DNA of 64,000 bases from Elusimicrobiaceae bacterium (lineage in GTDB: Bacteria; Elusimicrobiota; Elusimicrobia; Elusimicrobiales; Elusimicrobiaceae), in NCBI GenBank assembly GCA_017520185.1, contig JAFXGO010000008.1, forward strand, positions 178,188-242,187, in the 5' to 3' direction. Below the pieces are notes generated by a model, which was not told where the DNA came from, made no database searches, and saw only the letters and a list, made by a program, of their open reading frames with translations. Shown here in pieces: positions 57,096-64,000 of this stretch. Within the stretch, counting starts at the first letter, position 1. The number at the start of each line of letters is the position of its first letter. Both the position numbers and the translations under genes were made by a program.

Positions 57096-58721
57096 TTATT
57101 GCTCTTTTTCTTCAACTTCGCCCTCAGCGACGCGTTGTTTCAATTTTTCGATAGCATCTTCGCGCAATTTGCGTTTGAGTACTTTGCGTAAGCTGTTGCG
57201 CGGTAATTCTTTCACAAATTCAAAATCACGCGGACGTTTGTAATTGTCCAAATTCTGTTTTAAGAATTTACGGAATTGATCATCAGTCAATTCAGAATTT
57301 TCCGTTTTGACGGCATAACATTTAATAAATTCTCCGCCTTTTCCATCGGGCACACCGATAATAGCAGATTCTTCAATACCGGGACAGGTGTTAATAGTGG
57401 CTTCCACTTGAGCAGAAAACACTTTCAAGCCTTTGATAATAATCATGTCTTTTTTACGATCTTTAATGAAAATAAATCCGTCATCATCAATCGATACAAT
57501 ATCGCCGGTTTTAAACCAGCCATCTTCGGTGAAAGCATCTTTAGTTGCTTGCGGATTACCAAAATAACCGCGAAACACGTTCGGCCCTTTGACGCACAAC
57601 TCACCCTCACAGTTGCGTGGCACTTCGTTTCCGTCATCATCTACCACCAATGTGCTTACAGACGGAATAGCCGGACCGACAGATTTAATTTTCTGTAATT
57701 GTTCCGTATTTACACTGACTACAGGGCTGGTTTCGGTCAATCCATATCCTTCCAAAATCTTCACGCCGATTTTTTCTTCAAAGCGTTCTTTGATTTCCAG
57801 CGTTAACGGAGCAGCGCCGGATACGGCAAAGCGTACATTTTTAAACGGCCAGAATTGTAAGTACAATCGTTTAAAACCTTTGGCTTCTTTGGAAAGTACG
57901 GCCAAAATCTGCGGCACAGCTAACAGCAAGGTCACCTTTTCGCTACCCATCGCTGAAAGCCATGTCTTAGCCGGCATCACATTAGCCACAATGACCACTT
58001 TTAAATTTAAGTAAAGCGGAAGAACCACACAAGCCGTCCATGCAAAAGAGTGGAACATCGGCAACAAACACAAGAAGCAGTCATCATCATTAATCTTGAA
58101 GATTTGTGCGGCAGAAATAATATTGCTGGCTAAGTTTCCATGCGTTAACATGGCACCTTTGGGTTGACCGGTAGTGCCGGAGGTATAAAGAATAAAAGCA
58201 TCGTCTTCCAACTGAGCACAGGCACCGGCAGTTTCTTCGTGACAAGTAGATTTTTCGATTTGTTCCCAGAAAAGTTCCACAAACTCTTTATCTTGAGCAA
58301 TGGTAGGCACAGAATCTACAGAAAAAACATATTTCAAATCAGGCAAAGAGGGTTGCACCTTTACATAATGGCGTATAAACTCGGACTGAGTCACCACTGC
58401 TTTGGCACCGGAATTATTTAAAATAAAATGAAGTTCTTCTTGTTTGGTGACCATGAAGTTCATCGGAATAGCAATAGCCCCGATTTTATAAAGGCCATAG
58501 TTGGCAACAATCGTATCAATAGAGTTGCGCAAGGCAATAGCCACGCGGTCACCTTTGCGGATACCATGTTCCCAGTACATGTCGGCTGCACGGTCCACCT
58601 TCATCAATAGTTCCAAATAGGTCAGCTTCTTACCAGTGCTTGCTTCCGCCACAGCTACTTTTTGCGGATAGCGAAAAGCACTGTCACTTAAAGATGTATA
58701 TAAATCTTTTCTTCTAATCAT
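57096..58721 (-). CDS. Long-chain acyl-CoA synthetase-type AMP-dependent ligase
   Basis: A 541-aa ligase. Motifs: P-loop LYTSGTTGQPKGAMLTHGNL, GYGLTETSPVVS, GWFKTGDIVSIDDDGFIFIK and RKKDMIIIKGLKVF. The C-terminal catalytic Lys region reads ELPRNSLRKVLKRKLRE, where the usual G before K is replaced by Arg-Lys. It activates a carboxylic acid to an acyl-adenylate and transfers it to CoA; the resemblance is to FadD. AGGAG precedes the ATG. It lies between oppC and cca on the same strand, with 46 bases from oppC. Confidence 0.85.
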   Translation of the reverse strand: MIRRKDLYTSLSDSAFRYPQKVAVAEASTGKKLTYLELLMKVDRAADMYWEHGIRKGDRVAIALRNSIDTIVANYGLYKIGAIAIPMNFMVTKQEELHFILNNSGAKAVVTQSEFIRHYVKVQPSLPDLKYVFSVDSVPTIAQDKEFVELFWEQIEKSTCHEETAGACAQLEDDAFILYTSGTTGQPKGAMLTHGNLASNIISAAQIFKINDDDCFLCLLPMFHSFAWTACVVLPLYLNLKVVIVANVMPAKTWLSAMGSEKVTLLLAVPQILAVLSKEAKGFKRLYLQFWPFKNVRFAVSGAAPLTLEIKERFEEKIGVKILEGYGLTETSPVVSVNTEQLQKIKSVGPAIPSVSTLVVDDDGNEVPRNCEGELCVKGPNVFRGYFGNPQATKDAFTEDGWFKTGDIVSIDDDGFIFIKDRKKDMIIIKGLKVFSAQVEATINTCPGIEESAIIGVPDGKGGEFIKCYAVKTENSELTDDQFRKFLKQNLDNYKRPRDFEFVKELPRNSLRKVLKRKLREDAIEKLKQRVAEGEVEEKEQ

Positions 58722-58767
58722 AAGAACCTCTCCTAAAAATATCCTTATACTATATTGTAGCTTAAAT

Positions 58768-59640
58768 TTAACCTTGTCGGGGGTCTAATATATCGCGAAA
58801 GCCATCTCCCAACAAATTCCACCCCAGCACAAACAAGAAAATTGCTCCCCCCGGTACGACCACTGTATACCAGTACGCAAAGGTATTTACCCCATCGCCC
58901 AACACCCAATTTCTCGACATAGCAATCAACTGTCCCCAATCTGCCGTACCCGGCTGGGCACCTAATCCTAAAAATGACAAAGAAGCCGCCGTCAACACAA
59001 TGTAGCCAATATCTAAACTAGCCACCACCACTGAGGGATAAATAGAATTAGGCAAAATATGTTTAAGCAGCAATCTGGGCCCCCGCGCGCCCAAAGCCCT
59101 GCTGGCCGTCACAAAATCTCTATTTTTTACTGACAACACATCTCCGCGTACCAAACGCGCATAAGATGGCCATGCCACTGCTGTCAGCGCAATCATCATA
59201 TTATTTAAATCCGGCCCCAACATAGCAGCAATCACCATTGCCAAAACTAAAGAAGGTACGGCAAAAACCACATCGGTAAAGCGCATAATTACCTCATCTG
59301 TTTTTCCACCAAAATAGGCCGCCATCGAACCCAAAAAAAGCCCGATTAAAAAAGCAAAAAAAGTGACGGTGATTCCCACCTTAAATGCCAGCCTTGTCCC
59401 CCACACAACGCCATAATACAAATCATATTGCTGTTCAGAAGTTCCGAACCAATGTTGAGATGAGGGCGCTTGCGGAATGATTTCATAACTGTGTTGTGGA
59501 ATTTGATAAGGATTATTAGCATTAGATGCAGGGGCTAAAACAGGTGCCAACAACGCAACCAATGCAAAAAAAGCCACCAAAACAAACCCGACTAAAGAGG
59601 CTTTATTCTTCACAATACGTTTAAAAATACGCTTATTCAC
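58768..59640 (-). CDS. oppC: Oligopeptide ABC transporter permease (OppC/DppC type)
   Basis: A 290-aa permease with a long N-terminal cytoplasmic part and about six segments. FKRIVKNKASLVGFVLVAFF is the usual OppC beginning; a periplasmic loop QIPQHSYEIIPQAPSSQHWF follows; then HWFGTSEQQYDLYYGVVWGTRLAFKVG, and the EAA loop RALGARGPRLLLKHILPN. It ends FRDILDPRQG, the common ending. It overlaps oppB by eight bases. Partners OppD, OppF and OppB are in the same operon; no binding protein OppA is in the window. Confidence 0.95.
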   Translation of the reverse strand: MNKRIFKRIVKNKASLVGFVLVAFFALVALLAPVLAPASNANNPYQIPQHSYEIIPQAPSSQHWFGTSEQQYDLYYGVVWGTRLAFKVGITVTFFAFLIGLFLGSMAAYFGGKTDEVIMRFTDVVFAVPSLVLAMVIAAMLGPDLNNMMIALTAVAWPSYARLVRGDVLSVKNRDFVTASRALGARGPRLLLKHILPNSIYPSVVVASLDIGYIVLTAASLSFLGLGAQPGTADWGQLIAMSRNWVLGDGVNTFAYWYTVVVPGGAIFLFVLGWNLLGDGFRDILDPRQG

Positions 59641-60661
59641 TGAGTTTTATCCTCGGGTCTACCGCCGTATATAAAATATCAGACAGCAAATTCCCCAATA
59701 CAAATAATACGGCCACCATCAAAGAAAATCCCATAATACCGGCAATGTCTAATTGTTGGGCGGCCGTCACCCCAAAACGTCCAATACCCGGATAATCAAA
59801 AATCGTCTCCACAATCACTGTTCCGCCCAACAAACGGATAAACTGTATACTGGCCAGTGTAATAACGGGAATGATAGCATTTTTACCGGCGTGCTTATAA
59901 ATCACAGTGGTCTGCGGTAATCCTTTGGCCCGCGCGGTACGCACATAATCTTTGCCCAATTCTTCCAACATACTTGAGCGCATCACGCGTACCATCAATG
60001 CAAAAGAACCGATACACAAAGTAAATGCCGGCAAAAACAAATGCCGCAACACGTCTGCAAAAACACGCAAATTGCCATTGAGCAACGCATCTACCAACAA
60101 CAGCCCTGTATATTGATGAAAAGAAGGCCCATGAATAGTGACGTCGGTCATAACGGAATAGCCACCCGGCGGAAACCACCCGAGTTTTCCATAAAAAAGC
60201 ATCAGCAGCAATAGACCCAGCACAAAAATCGGCAGCGAAAACCCACCCACCGAAATCAAACGCGTCAGCACATCTTGCCATTTATCTTTTTTCACTGCCG
60301 ACAATGTCCCAAACCAAATGCCCAACAAAAGCACCAGAAAAATAGTGGCAAAAGCTAGTTGAACCGTAGCGGGCAAATATTCTCTAATCGCAGTAGCCAC
60401 CGGCATATTAGCACTATGACTATATCCCAAATCTCCCTGTAAGGCACTTGCTAACCAACGGCCATACTGCTTAAACACATTGTCGCGCAGACCATATTTT
60501 ACAATTACCTCCTCCATTGCACCCATTTGACGAGGATCTTTGATGTACAAAGATGCACGCATCTCAGGGCTGAGCCGTTGGGTCAACAAAAACAGTAAAA
60601 AAGTCACACCCAACACCACCAGTGGCAATAAAAGAAGTCTTCGTAAAATATAGCGAGTCAT
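59633..60661 (-). CDS. oppB: Oligopeptide ABC transporter permease (OppB/DppB type)
   Basis: A 342-aa permease. MTRYILRRLLLLPLVVLGVTFLLFLLTQRL is the standard start of OppB; the family loop RLSPEMRASLYIKDPRQMGA and DLGYSHSANMPV follow, then the EAA motif ARAKGLPQTTVIYKHAGKNA and ETIFDYPGIGRFG. It ends DILYTAVDPRIKLSE, typical of the family. With OppC it forms the channel. It begins two bases after the M20 peptidase stop codon. Confidence 0.95.
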   Translation of the reverse strand: MTRYILRRLLLLPLVVLGVTFLLFLLTQRLSPEMRASLYIKDPRQMGAMEEVIVKYGLRDNVFKQYGRWLASALQGDLGYSHSANMPVATAIREYLPATVQLAFATIFLVLLLGIWFGTLSAVKKDKWQDVLTRLISVGGFSLPIFVLGLLLLMLFYGKLGWFPPGGYSVMTDVTIHGPSFHQYTGLLLVDALLNGNLRVFADVLRHLFLPAFTLCIGSFALMVRVMRSSMLEELGKDYVRTARAKGLPQTTVIYKHAGKNAIIPVITLASIQFIRLLGGTVIVETIFDYPGIGRFGVTAAQQLDIAGIMGFSLMVAVLFVLGNLLSDILYTAVDPRIKLSE

Positions 60662-60663
60662 AT

Positions 60664-61806
60664 CTATCCGCGATAACTGAGCACCGTATCTAACACCACA
60701 CGTGCTATCTTGTAAAAATCAGACAAAATCAAATATTCTTCCGTAGAGTGGCATTTTTCTACCCCCACTCCGATATTGGGCAAATTTAATCCATGTGCAA
60801 ACATGACATTAGCATCACAGCCACCGCCACAAGCAACGGCTTTTAAGTTTACTCCATGTTTACGGGCAGCGGCCAATGCTAATTTGACCGCCGGAGCAGT
60901 TTTGGATATATTTTGAGCGGCATAACTCAATTCAGTCTTAATTTCAATTTTCGGTTGAATTGTTTTTCCGTCTACTTTTTTCACAAAAGATTTAGCCGCT
61001 TTGGCAAAACAATCCTTCATATGTTTGATTTGCTTTTCCAATTTTTTAGCATTTAGACTGCGCACTTCCCCTTTCAAACTCAGTTCTGAAAGGACTGCAT
61101 TGATAATTCTTCCACCGGAAATAACACCAAAATTACAAACCGTCTCTGCATCTACGCGGCCGTGTTTCATCAGGCTCATGGCTTTAGTTAGCACTTCCAA
61201 AGCAGAAATGCCTTTTTCGGGGCAAACGCCCGCATGAGCAGAAACCCCATGAATCACCACATCAAAATTATATTTTCCGGGACCGCGCACTAATAATTCT
61301 TCAACACTTTCATTATCCAAAATCAACCCGTCTTTCCCTTTGACTTTGGTATAATCCAAATTTTTCGCACCTCTCATACCGCTTTCTTCACACAAAGTAA
61401 AAATGGCCTGAACGGAAGGGTGTTCTTCTTTTCTTTCTTTTAAGGTTTGCAAAATTTCCAAAATAATGGCAATGCCGGCTTTATCATCTGCACCCAAGAT
61501 AGTCGTTCCGTCGGAAGTGATACGGTCTTTCTTAATACAGGGCTTTACTCCCACACCGGGAAACACCGTATCCATATGGGCTGACAAAATAAACGGCTTG
61601 CCCGATATTTTGCCTTTTAATGTAGCAATGATATTACCCGGAGCATCGGTGTTAAATTTTTTACCGGCTTTATCCACATATACCTGACAACCTATTTTTT
61701 TCAATTTTTCCACTAAAAACTGATGTATTTTCCCCTCTTGAAAAGACTCGCTGTCAATTTGCACTAATTCTAAAAAAGTATCCAACAATCTTTTTTCATT
61801 TAACAT
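60664..61806 (-). CDS. M20-family metallopeptidase (PepT-like aminotripeptidase)
   Basis: A 380-aa enzyme. ATG 61806 has GGGGGA four bases upstream; the earlier start seven codons before overlaps oppF. Zinc-binding residues: FILSAHMDTVFPG (His-x-Asp), LGADDKAGIAIIL (bridging Asp), TLCEESGMRGAKNLD (Glu-Glu), and late VGVEKCHSTEEYL (His). A dimerisation insert runs about 185-290. It is most like PepT-type aminotripeptidases. It is located within the peptide transporter operon, between oppF and oppB, so it plausibly cleaves the imported peptides. Confidence 0.9.
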   Translation of the reverse strand: MLNEKRLLDTFLELVQIDSESFQEGKIHQFLVEKLKKIGCQVYVDKAGKKFNTDAPGNIIATLKGKISGKPFILSAHMDTVFPGVGVKPCIKKDRITSDGTTILGADDKAGIAIILEILQTLKERKEEHPSVQAIFTLCEESGMRGAKNLDYTKVKGKDGLILDNESVEELLVRGPGKYNFDVVIHGVSAHAGVCPEKGISALEVLTKAMSLMKHGRVDAETVCNFGVISGGRIINAVLSELSLKGEVRSLNAKKLEKQIKHMKDCFAKAAKSFVKKVDGKTIQPKIEIKTELSYAAQNISKTAPAVKLALAAARKHGVNLKAVACGGGCDANVMFAHGLNLPNIGVGVEKCHSTEEYLILSDFYKIARVVLDTVLSYRG

Positions 61807-61814
61807 TTTTCCCC

Positions 61815-62807
61815 CTATATGGCCCACGAACTTTTGTTATCTTTAAACGGTAAACGCACACACGCACAATAATGGCCTTTTTCTTGAGTTTCTGCCAAAC
61901 CCTTTTTCTTATCACAAAGATGGGATTTGTAATACCGACAACGTGGTGCATACGGGCAAGGCTTTGCTTGCAAAGAAGCATTGTATTTTGCAGATAGCGG
62001 CTCTCTCTTTTTTTGCAAAGCAGGATTGGGCAACGGAACGGCCGAGAGCAAATCTTCCGTATATGGGTGTTGCGGATTTTTAAGCAGGCTTTCTGCCGGA
62101 GCACACTCCATTATTTGCCCTTGATACATCACCGCTATTCTGTCACATAAAAAACGAGCCACGCCAAAATCGTGCGAAATAAACAACACACTCAAACCAC
62201 GTTTACGGCTAATTTCTTTCAACAAATTTAAAATTTGCGCCTGCACGGATACATCTAAAGCAGATACAGGCTCATCTGCTACTAAAATCTTAGGCTCTAA
62301 AGCCAAGGCCCGCGCAATGGCGATACGCTGGCGCTGACCGCCTGAGAACTCGTGCGGATATCGGGCCAAATGGGCAGAATCTAAGCCTACAGACTCCACC
62401 AATTCTTTTAATTTTTTAGCACGCAATGCTTTTTCTTTATACAGGCCATGTATGTCCCAAGGTTCTGACAAAATTTGTCGCACCGTCATGCGTGGGTCTA
62501 AACTAGAGTAGGGGTCTTGAAAAACTACTTGCAACTCTCTACGCAAATGCTGCAATTGTGCTTTGCTGAGTTCTTTTAACTCTTTACCTAACACCTGCAC
62601 AGAACCAAATTGATATTTTTCAAGCCCCAAAATCACTTTGGCTAGGGTCGTTTTGCCACAACCGGACTCTCCTACCAAGCCCAAAACTTCATGCTCATGT
62701 AAGGTAAGATTGACCTCCTGCAAAATGGTTTTTTCTTGCCTTTTGCTAAACCAGCCTCCTTTTCGATAGGCTTTAAATAAGTTTTTAATCAACACAGGCG
62801 TGCTCAT
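61815..62807 (-). CDS. oppF: Oligopeptide ABC transporter ATPase OppF
   Basis: A 330-aa ATPase. ATG 62807 has GGAGGAG upstream and overlaps the oppD stop (ATGA). Walker A is [16 protein letters not shown]-loop VFQDPYSSLDPRMTV, signature [16 protein letters not shown], Walker B ILVADEPVSALDVSVQ. The C-terminal oligopeptide extension carries four Cys for a cluster-like CxxxxC motif (PCPYAPRCRYYKSHLCDKKK), as usual in OppF/DppF. Confidence 0.95.
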   Translation of the reverse strand: MSTPVLIKNLFKAYRKGGWFSKRQEKTILQEVNLTLHEHEVLGLVGESGCGKTTLAKVILGLEKYQFGSVQVLGKELKELSKAQLQHLRRELQVVFQDPYSSLDPRMTVRQILSEPWDIHGLYKEKALRAKKLKELVESVGLDSAHLARYPHEFSGGQRQRIAIARALALEPKILVADEPVSALDVSVQAQILNLLKEISRKRGLSVLFISHDFGVARFLCDRIAVMYQGQIMECAPAESLLKNPQHPYTEDLLSAVPLPNPALQKKREPLSAKYNASLQAKPCPYAPRCRYYKSHLCDKKKGLAETQEKGHYCACVRLPFKDNKSSWAI

Positions 62808-63784
62808 GCCTTCTCCTCCCAAAGCCAACAACGCACCTCATGCTCATTTTGTTTAAAAATAGGAGGCAAAGACTCCTGACATTTAGCACAGGCTTTCGGA
62901 CAACGCGGCGCAAACGGACAGCCTTTTAAAACCATTCCCGCTACCGGCGGATATCCCTCAATGGCAGGCAAAATCTCCTGTTTTTGATTTACAGACACCA
63001 AAGAACTCAAAAGCCCCTGCGTATAGGGGTGTTTAGGATTAGAAAACAAATCCGACACGTTTGCTTTTTCTACACAATAACCACCGTATAAAACCAGCAC
63101 TTCATCAGCCACGTCTGCCACAATGGCTAAGTTATGCGTAATAAAAATCGCCGCCATGTGATTTTGTATTTGTAAATCTTTAATAAGTTTTAAAATTTGT
63201 GCTTGAATGGTGACATCTAAAGCAGTGGTAGGTTCATCGGCAATTAAAATATCCGGACGCAGACACAATGCCATCGCTATCATAATGCGCTGGCGTTGCC
63301 CGCCGGAAAACTGAAAAGGATATTCCTTCATTCTTTCACGAGCATTGACAATGCCCACTTTTTTTAACAAACGCTCAGCCGTTGCTTTGGCCCGCAAACT
63401 TGTGCAAGATGTATGTGCTAAAATAGTTTCTGTTAATTGGTCTCCCACCGTACGGATAGGGTTTAAACTGGTCATCGGGTCTTGAAAAATCATAGAGATT
63501 TTAGCCCCGCGTAATTTGCGCAATTGCTCAGAAGAAAGCGTCAGAATGTCTTTATTTTTAAAGTAAATATGGCCGGAAGTTATTTCTCCTCCCGTCGGCA
63601 GGAGGTTTAAAAGAGATAGCGCGTGAACCGTTTTTCCGCAGCCGGATTCCCCCACTACGGCAAGGACTTTTCCTTTTTTTAATTGATAATCAATTCCATG
63701 CAAAACTTCGGCCGTACCCAATTCTGTACGAAAGGCCACTTTTAAGTCTTGCACTTTTAGCACTGTTTCTTCGCGCTCATTCAT
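62804..63784 (-). CDS. oppD: Oligopeptide ABC transporter ATPase OppD
   Basis: A 326-aa ATPase. Walker [21 protein letters not shown]-loop [16 protein letters not shown], signature [16 protein letters not shown], Walker [16 protein letters not shown]; the C-terminal extension [15 protein letters not shown] has four Cys as in the family. It is the first gene of oppD-oppF-M20-oppB-oppC. No ribosome site precedes the ATG; a TATAAT lies six bases upstream (leaderless). Confidence 0.95.
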   Translation of the reverse strand: MNEREETVLKVQDLKVAFRTELGTAEVLHGIDYQLKKGKVLAVVGESGCGKTVHALSLLNLLPTGGEITSGHIYFKNKDILTLSSEQLRKLRGAKISMIFQDPMTSLNPIRTVGDQLTETILAHTSCTSLRAKATAERLLKKVGIVNARERMKEYPFQFSGGQRQRIMIAMALCLRPDILIADEPTTALDVTIQAQILKLIKDLQIQNHMAAIFITHNLAIVADVADEVLVLYGGYCVEKANVSDLFSNPKHPYTQGLLSSLVSVNQKQEILPAIEGYPPVAGMVLKGCPFAPRCPKACAKCQESLPPIFKQNEHEVRCWLWEEKA

Positions 63785-63790
63785 GCTAAT

Positions 63791-63796
63791 ATTATA
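63791..63796 (-). promoter_or_regulatory. -10 box of a leaderless oppD transcript
   Basis: Minus-strand TATAAT, six bases (ATTAGC), then the ATG. It lies just downstream of the terminator for the upstream gene. Confidence 0.6.
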
Positions 63797-63819
63797 CTAT
63801 TTTACTTCTATTTTCTAAC

Positions 63820-63848
63820 AAAAAACCCCGCCGATTTGGCGGGGTTTT
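63820..63848 (-). terminator. Terminator of the FlgD-Ig-like gene
   Basis: Minus strand AAAACCCCGCC-AAATC-GGCGGGGTTTTTT between the gene ending at 63863 and oppD. Confidence 0.85.
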
Positions 63849-63862
63849 GCAGAGAAAATATT

Positions 63863-64000
63863 TTATCTCGGGATTAATATTTTTACTACCTTTTGGCAGT
63901 GTTGTCTGCCGTTTTGTGCTTTAAAATCTACCAAGCCAAAGTATACTCCGCGTGCTACTTTCTTGCCATGATCGTTCGTGCGATCCCAGAAGCATCTTAA
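63863..64000 (-). CDS. C-terminal fragment of a protein ending in a FlgD-type Ig-like domain
   Basis: The last 45 codons of a gene entering from the right edge. It reads FWDRTNDHGKKVARGVYFGL and ends KVVKILIPR before TAA. The pattern W-D-x3-[DN]-x-G-x-x-V-A-x-G-V-Y-x-x-L, then a final strand, is that of FlgD-Ig-like/sorting-signal domains common at the ends of secreted proteins in Elusimicrobiota, Fibrobacterota and related phyla. What precedes it is outside the window, so the main function is unknown; it is not necessarily the missing OppA. Confidence 0.6.
   Translation of the reverse strand, partial: LRCFWDRTNDHGKKVARGVYFGLVDFKAQNGRQHCQKVVKILIPR

Noticed and set aside
1..64000. CRISPR arrays, insertion sequences, prophage or integrase genes
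   Set aside because: No regularly spaced repeats, transposase motifs or phage structural genes were seen.

Overview
This window most likely comes from a gut-type Elusimicrobiota bacterium (Elusimicrobium-like). The call rests on content, not on a search: an AT-rich genome with a Gram-negative envelope (KDO, Lpt, Mla and O-antigen-ligase genes), a type IV pilus assembly operon, and eight separate prepilin genes scattered among housekeeping genes, a feature I associate with Elusimicrobium. There is no phage, transposase, CRISPR array or rRNA operon.

Layout. 1-5,175 (minus): type IV pilus operon reading a 595-aa periplasmic OmpA-like/Ig-like protein, a PilM-PilN fusion, PilO, PilP and the start of the secretin PilQ, which runs off the left edge. 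5,356-8,370: an O-antigen-ligase/TPR protein and a small membrane protein. 8,481-10,138: trigger factor and tRNA-Leu and tRNA-Lys genes. 10,339-14,819: a DUF885 protein that has lost its metal motif, an MgtE-like cytosolic protein without the channel, and an AlbA_2 protein coupled to a prepilin. 14,884-19,905: envelope operon kdsA, a 55-aa membrane ORF, kdsD, lptC, lptA, lptB, cysE. 19,960-23,246: four prepilins around guaC. 23,464-31,785: SlyD, a 1,676-aa protein of twelve PAS domains and one GAF domain without an output domain, a lipoprotein, nadB and a prepilin. 31,909-37,810: an N-acetylglucosamine operon with a fused EIIA-HPr-EI, EIIBC, NagB and NagA. 37,924-39,321: MATE exporter. 39,363-46,095 (minus): dnaB-alr-mlaE-mlaF-mlaD-radA. 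46,215-50,207: a HIT protein, a prepilin, and an operon of a UPF0104 membrane protein, gamma carbonic anhydrase, response regulator and TPR protein. 50,319-54,798: uvrA, an RDD protein, a prepilin flanked by two identical terminators, and an inverted-repeat element. 54,809-64,000 (minus): a glycogen-binding-domain membrane protein, tRNA-Gly, CCA-adding enzyme, an acyl-CoA ligase, a peptide transporter operon with an M20 peptidase, and the C-terminus of a FlgD-Ig-like protein.

How it fits together. The cell builds and exports LPS (KdsA/KdsD for KDO, LptB/C/A for transport), maintains outer-membrane lipid asymmetry (Mla), takes up and ferments amino sugar (NagF-E-B-A) and peptides (Opp plus peptidase), and runs a type IV pilus with many alternative pilin subunits. 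All eight prepilins share a C-terminal cysteine pair despite otherwise different heads. Genes are separated by many short bidirectional terminators, and four genes have a -10 box exactly six bases before the ATG with no ribosome binding site, which points to leaderless transcripts.
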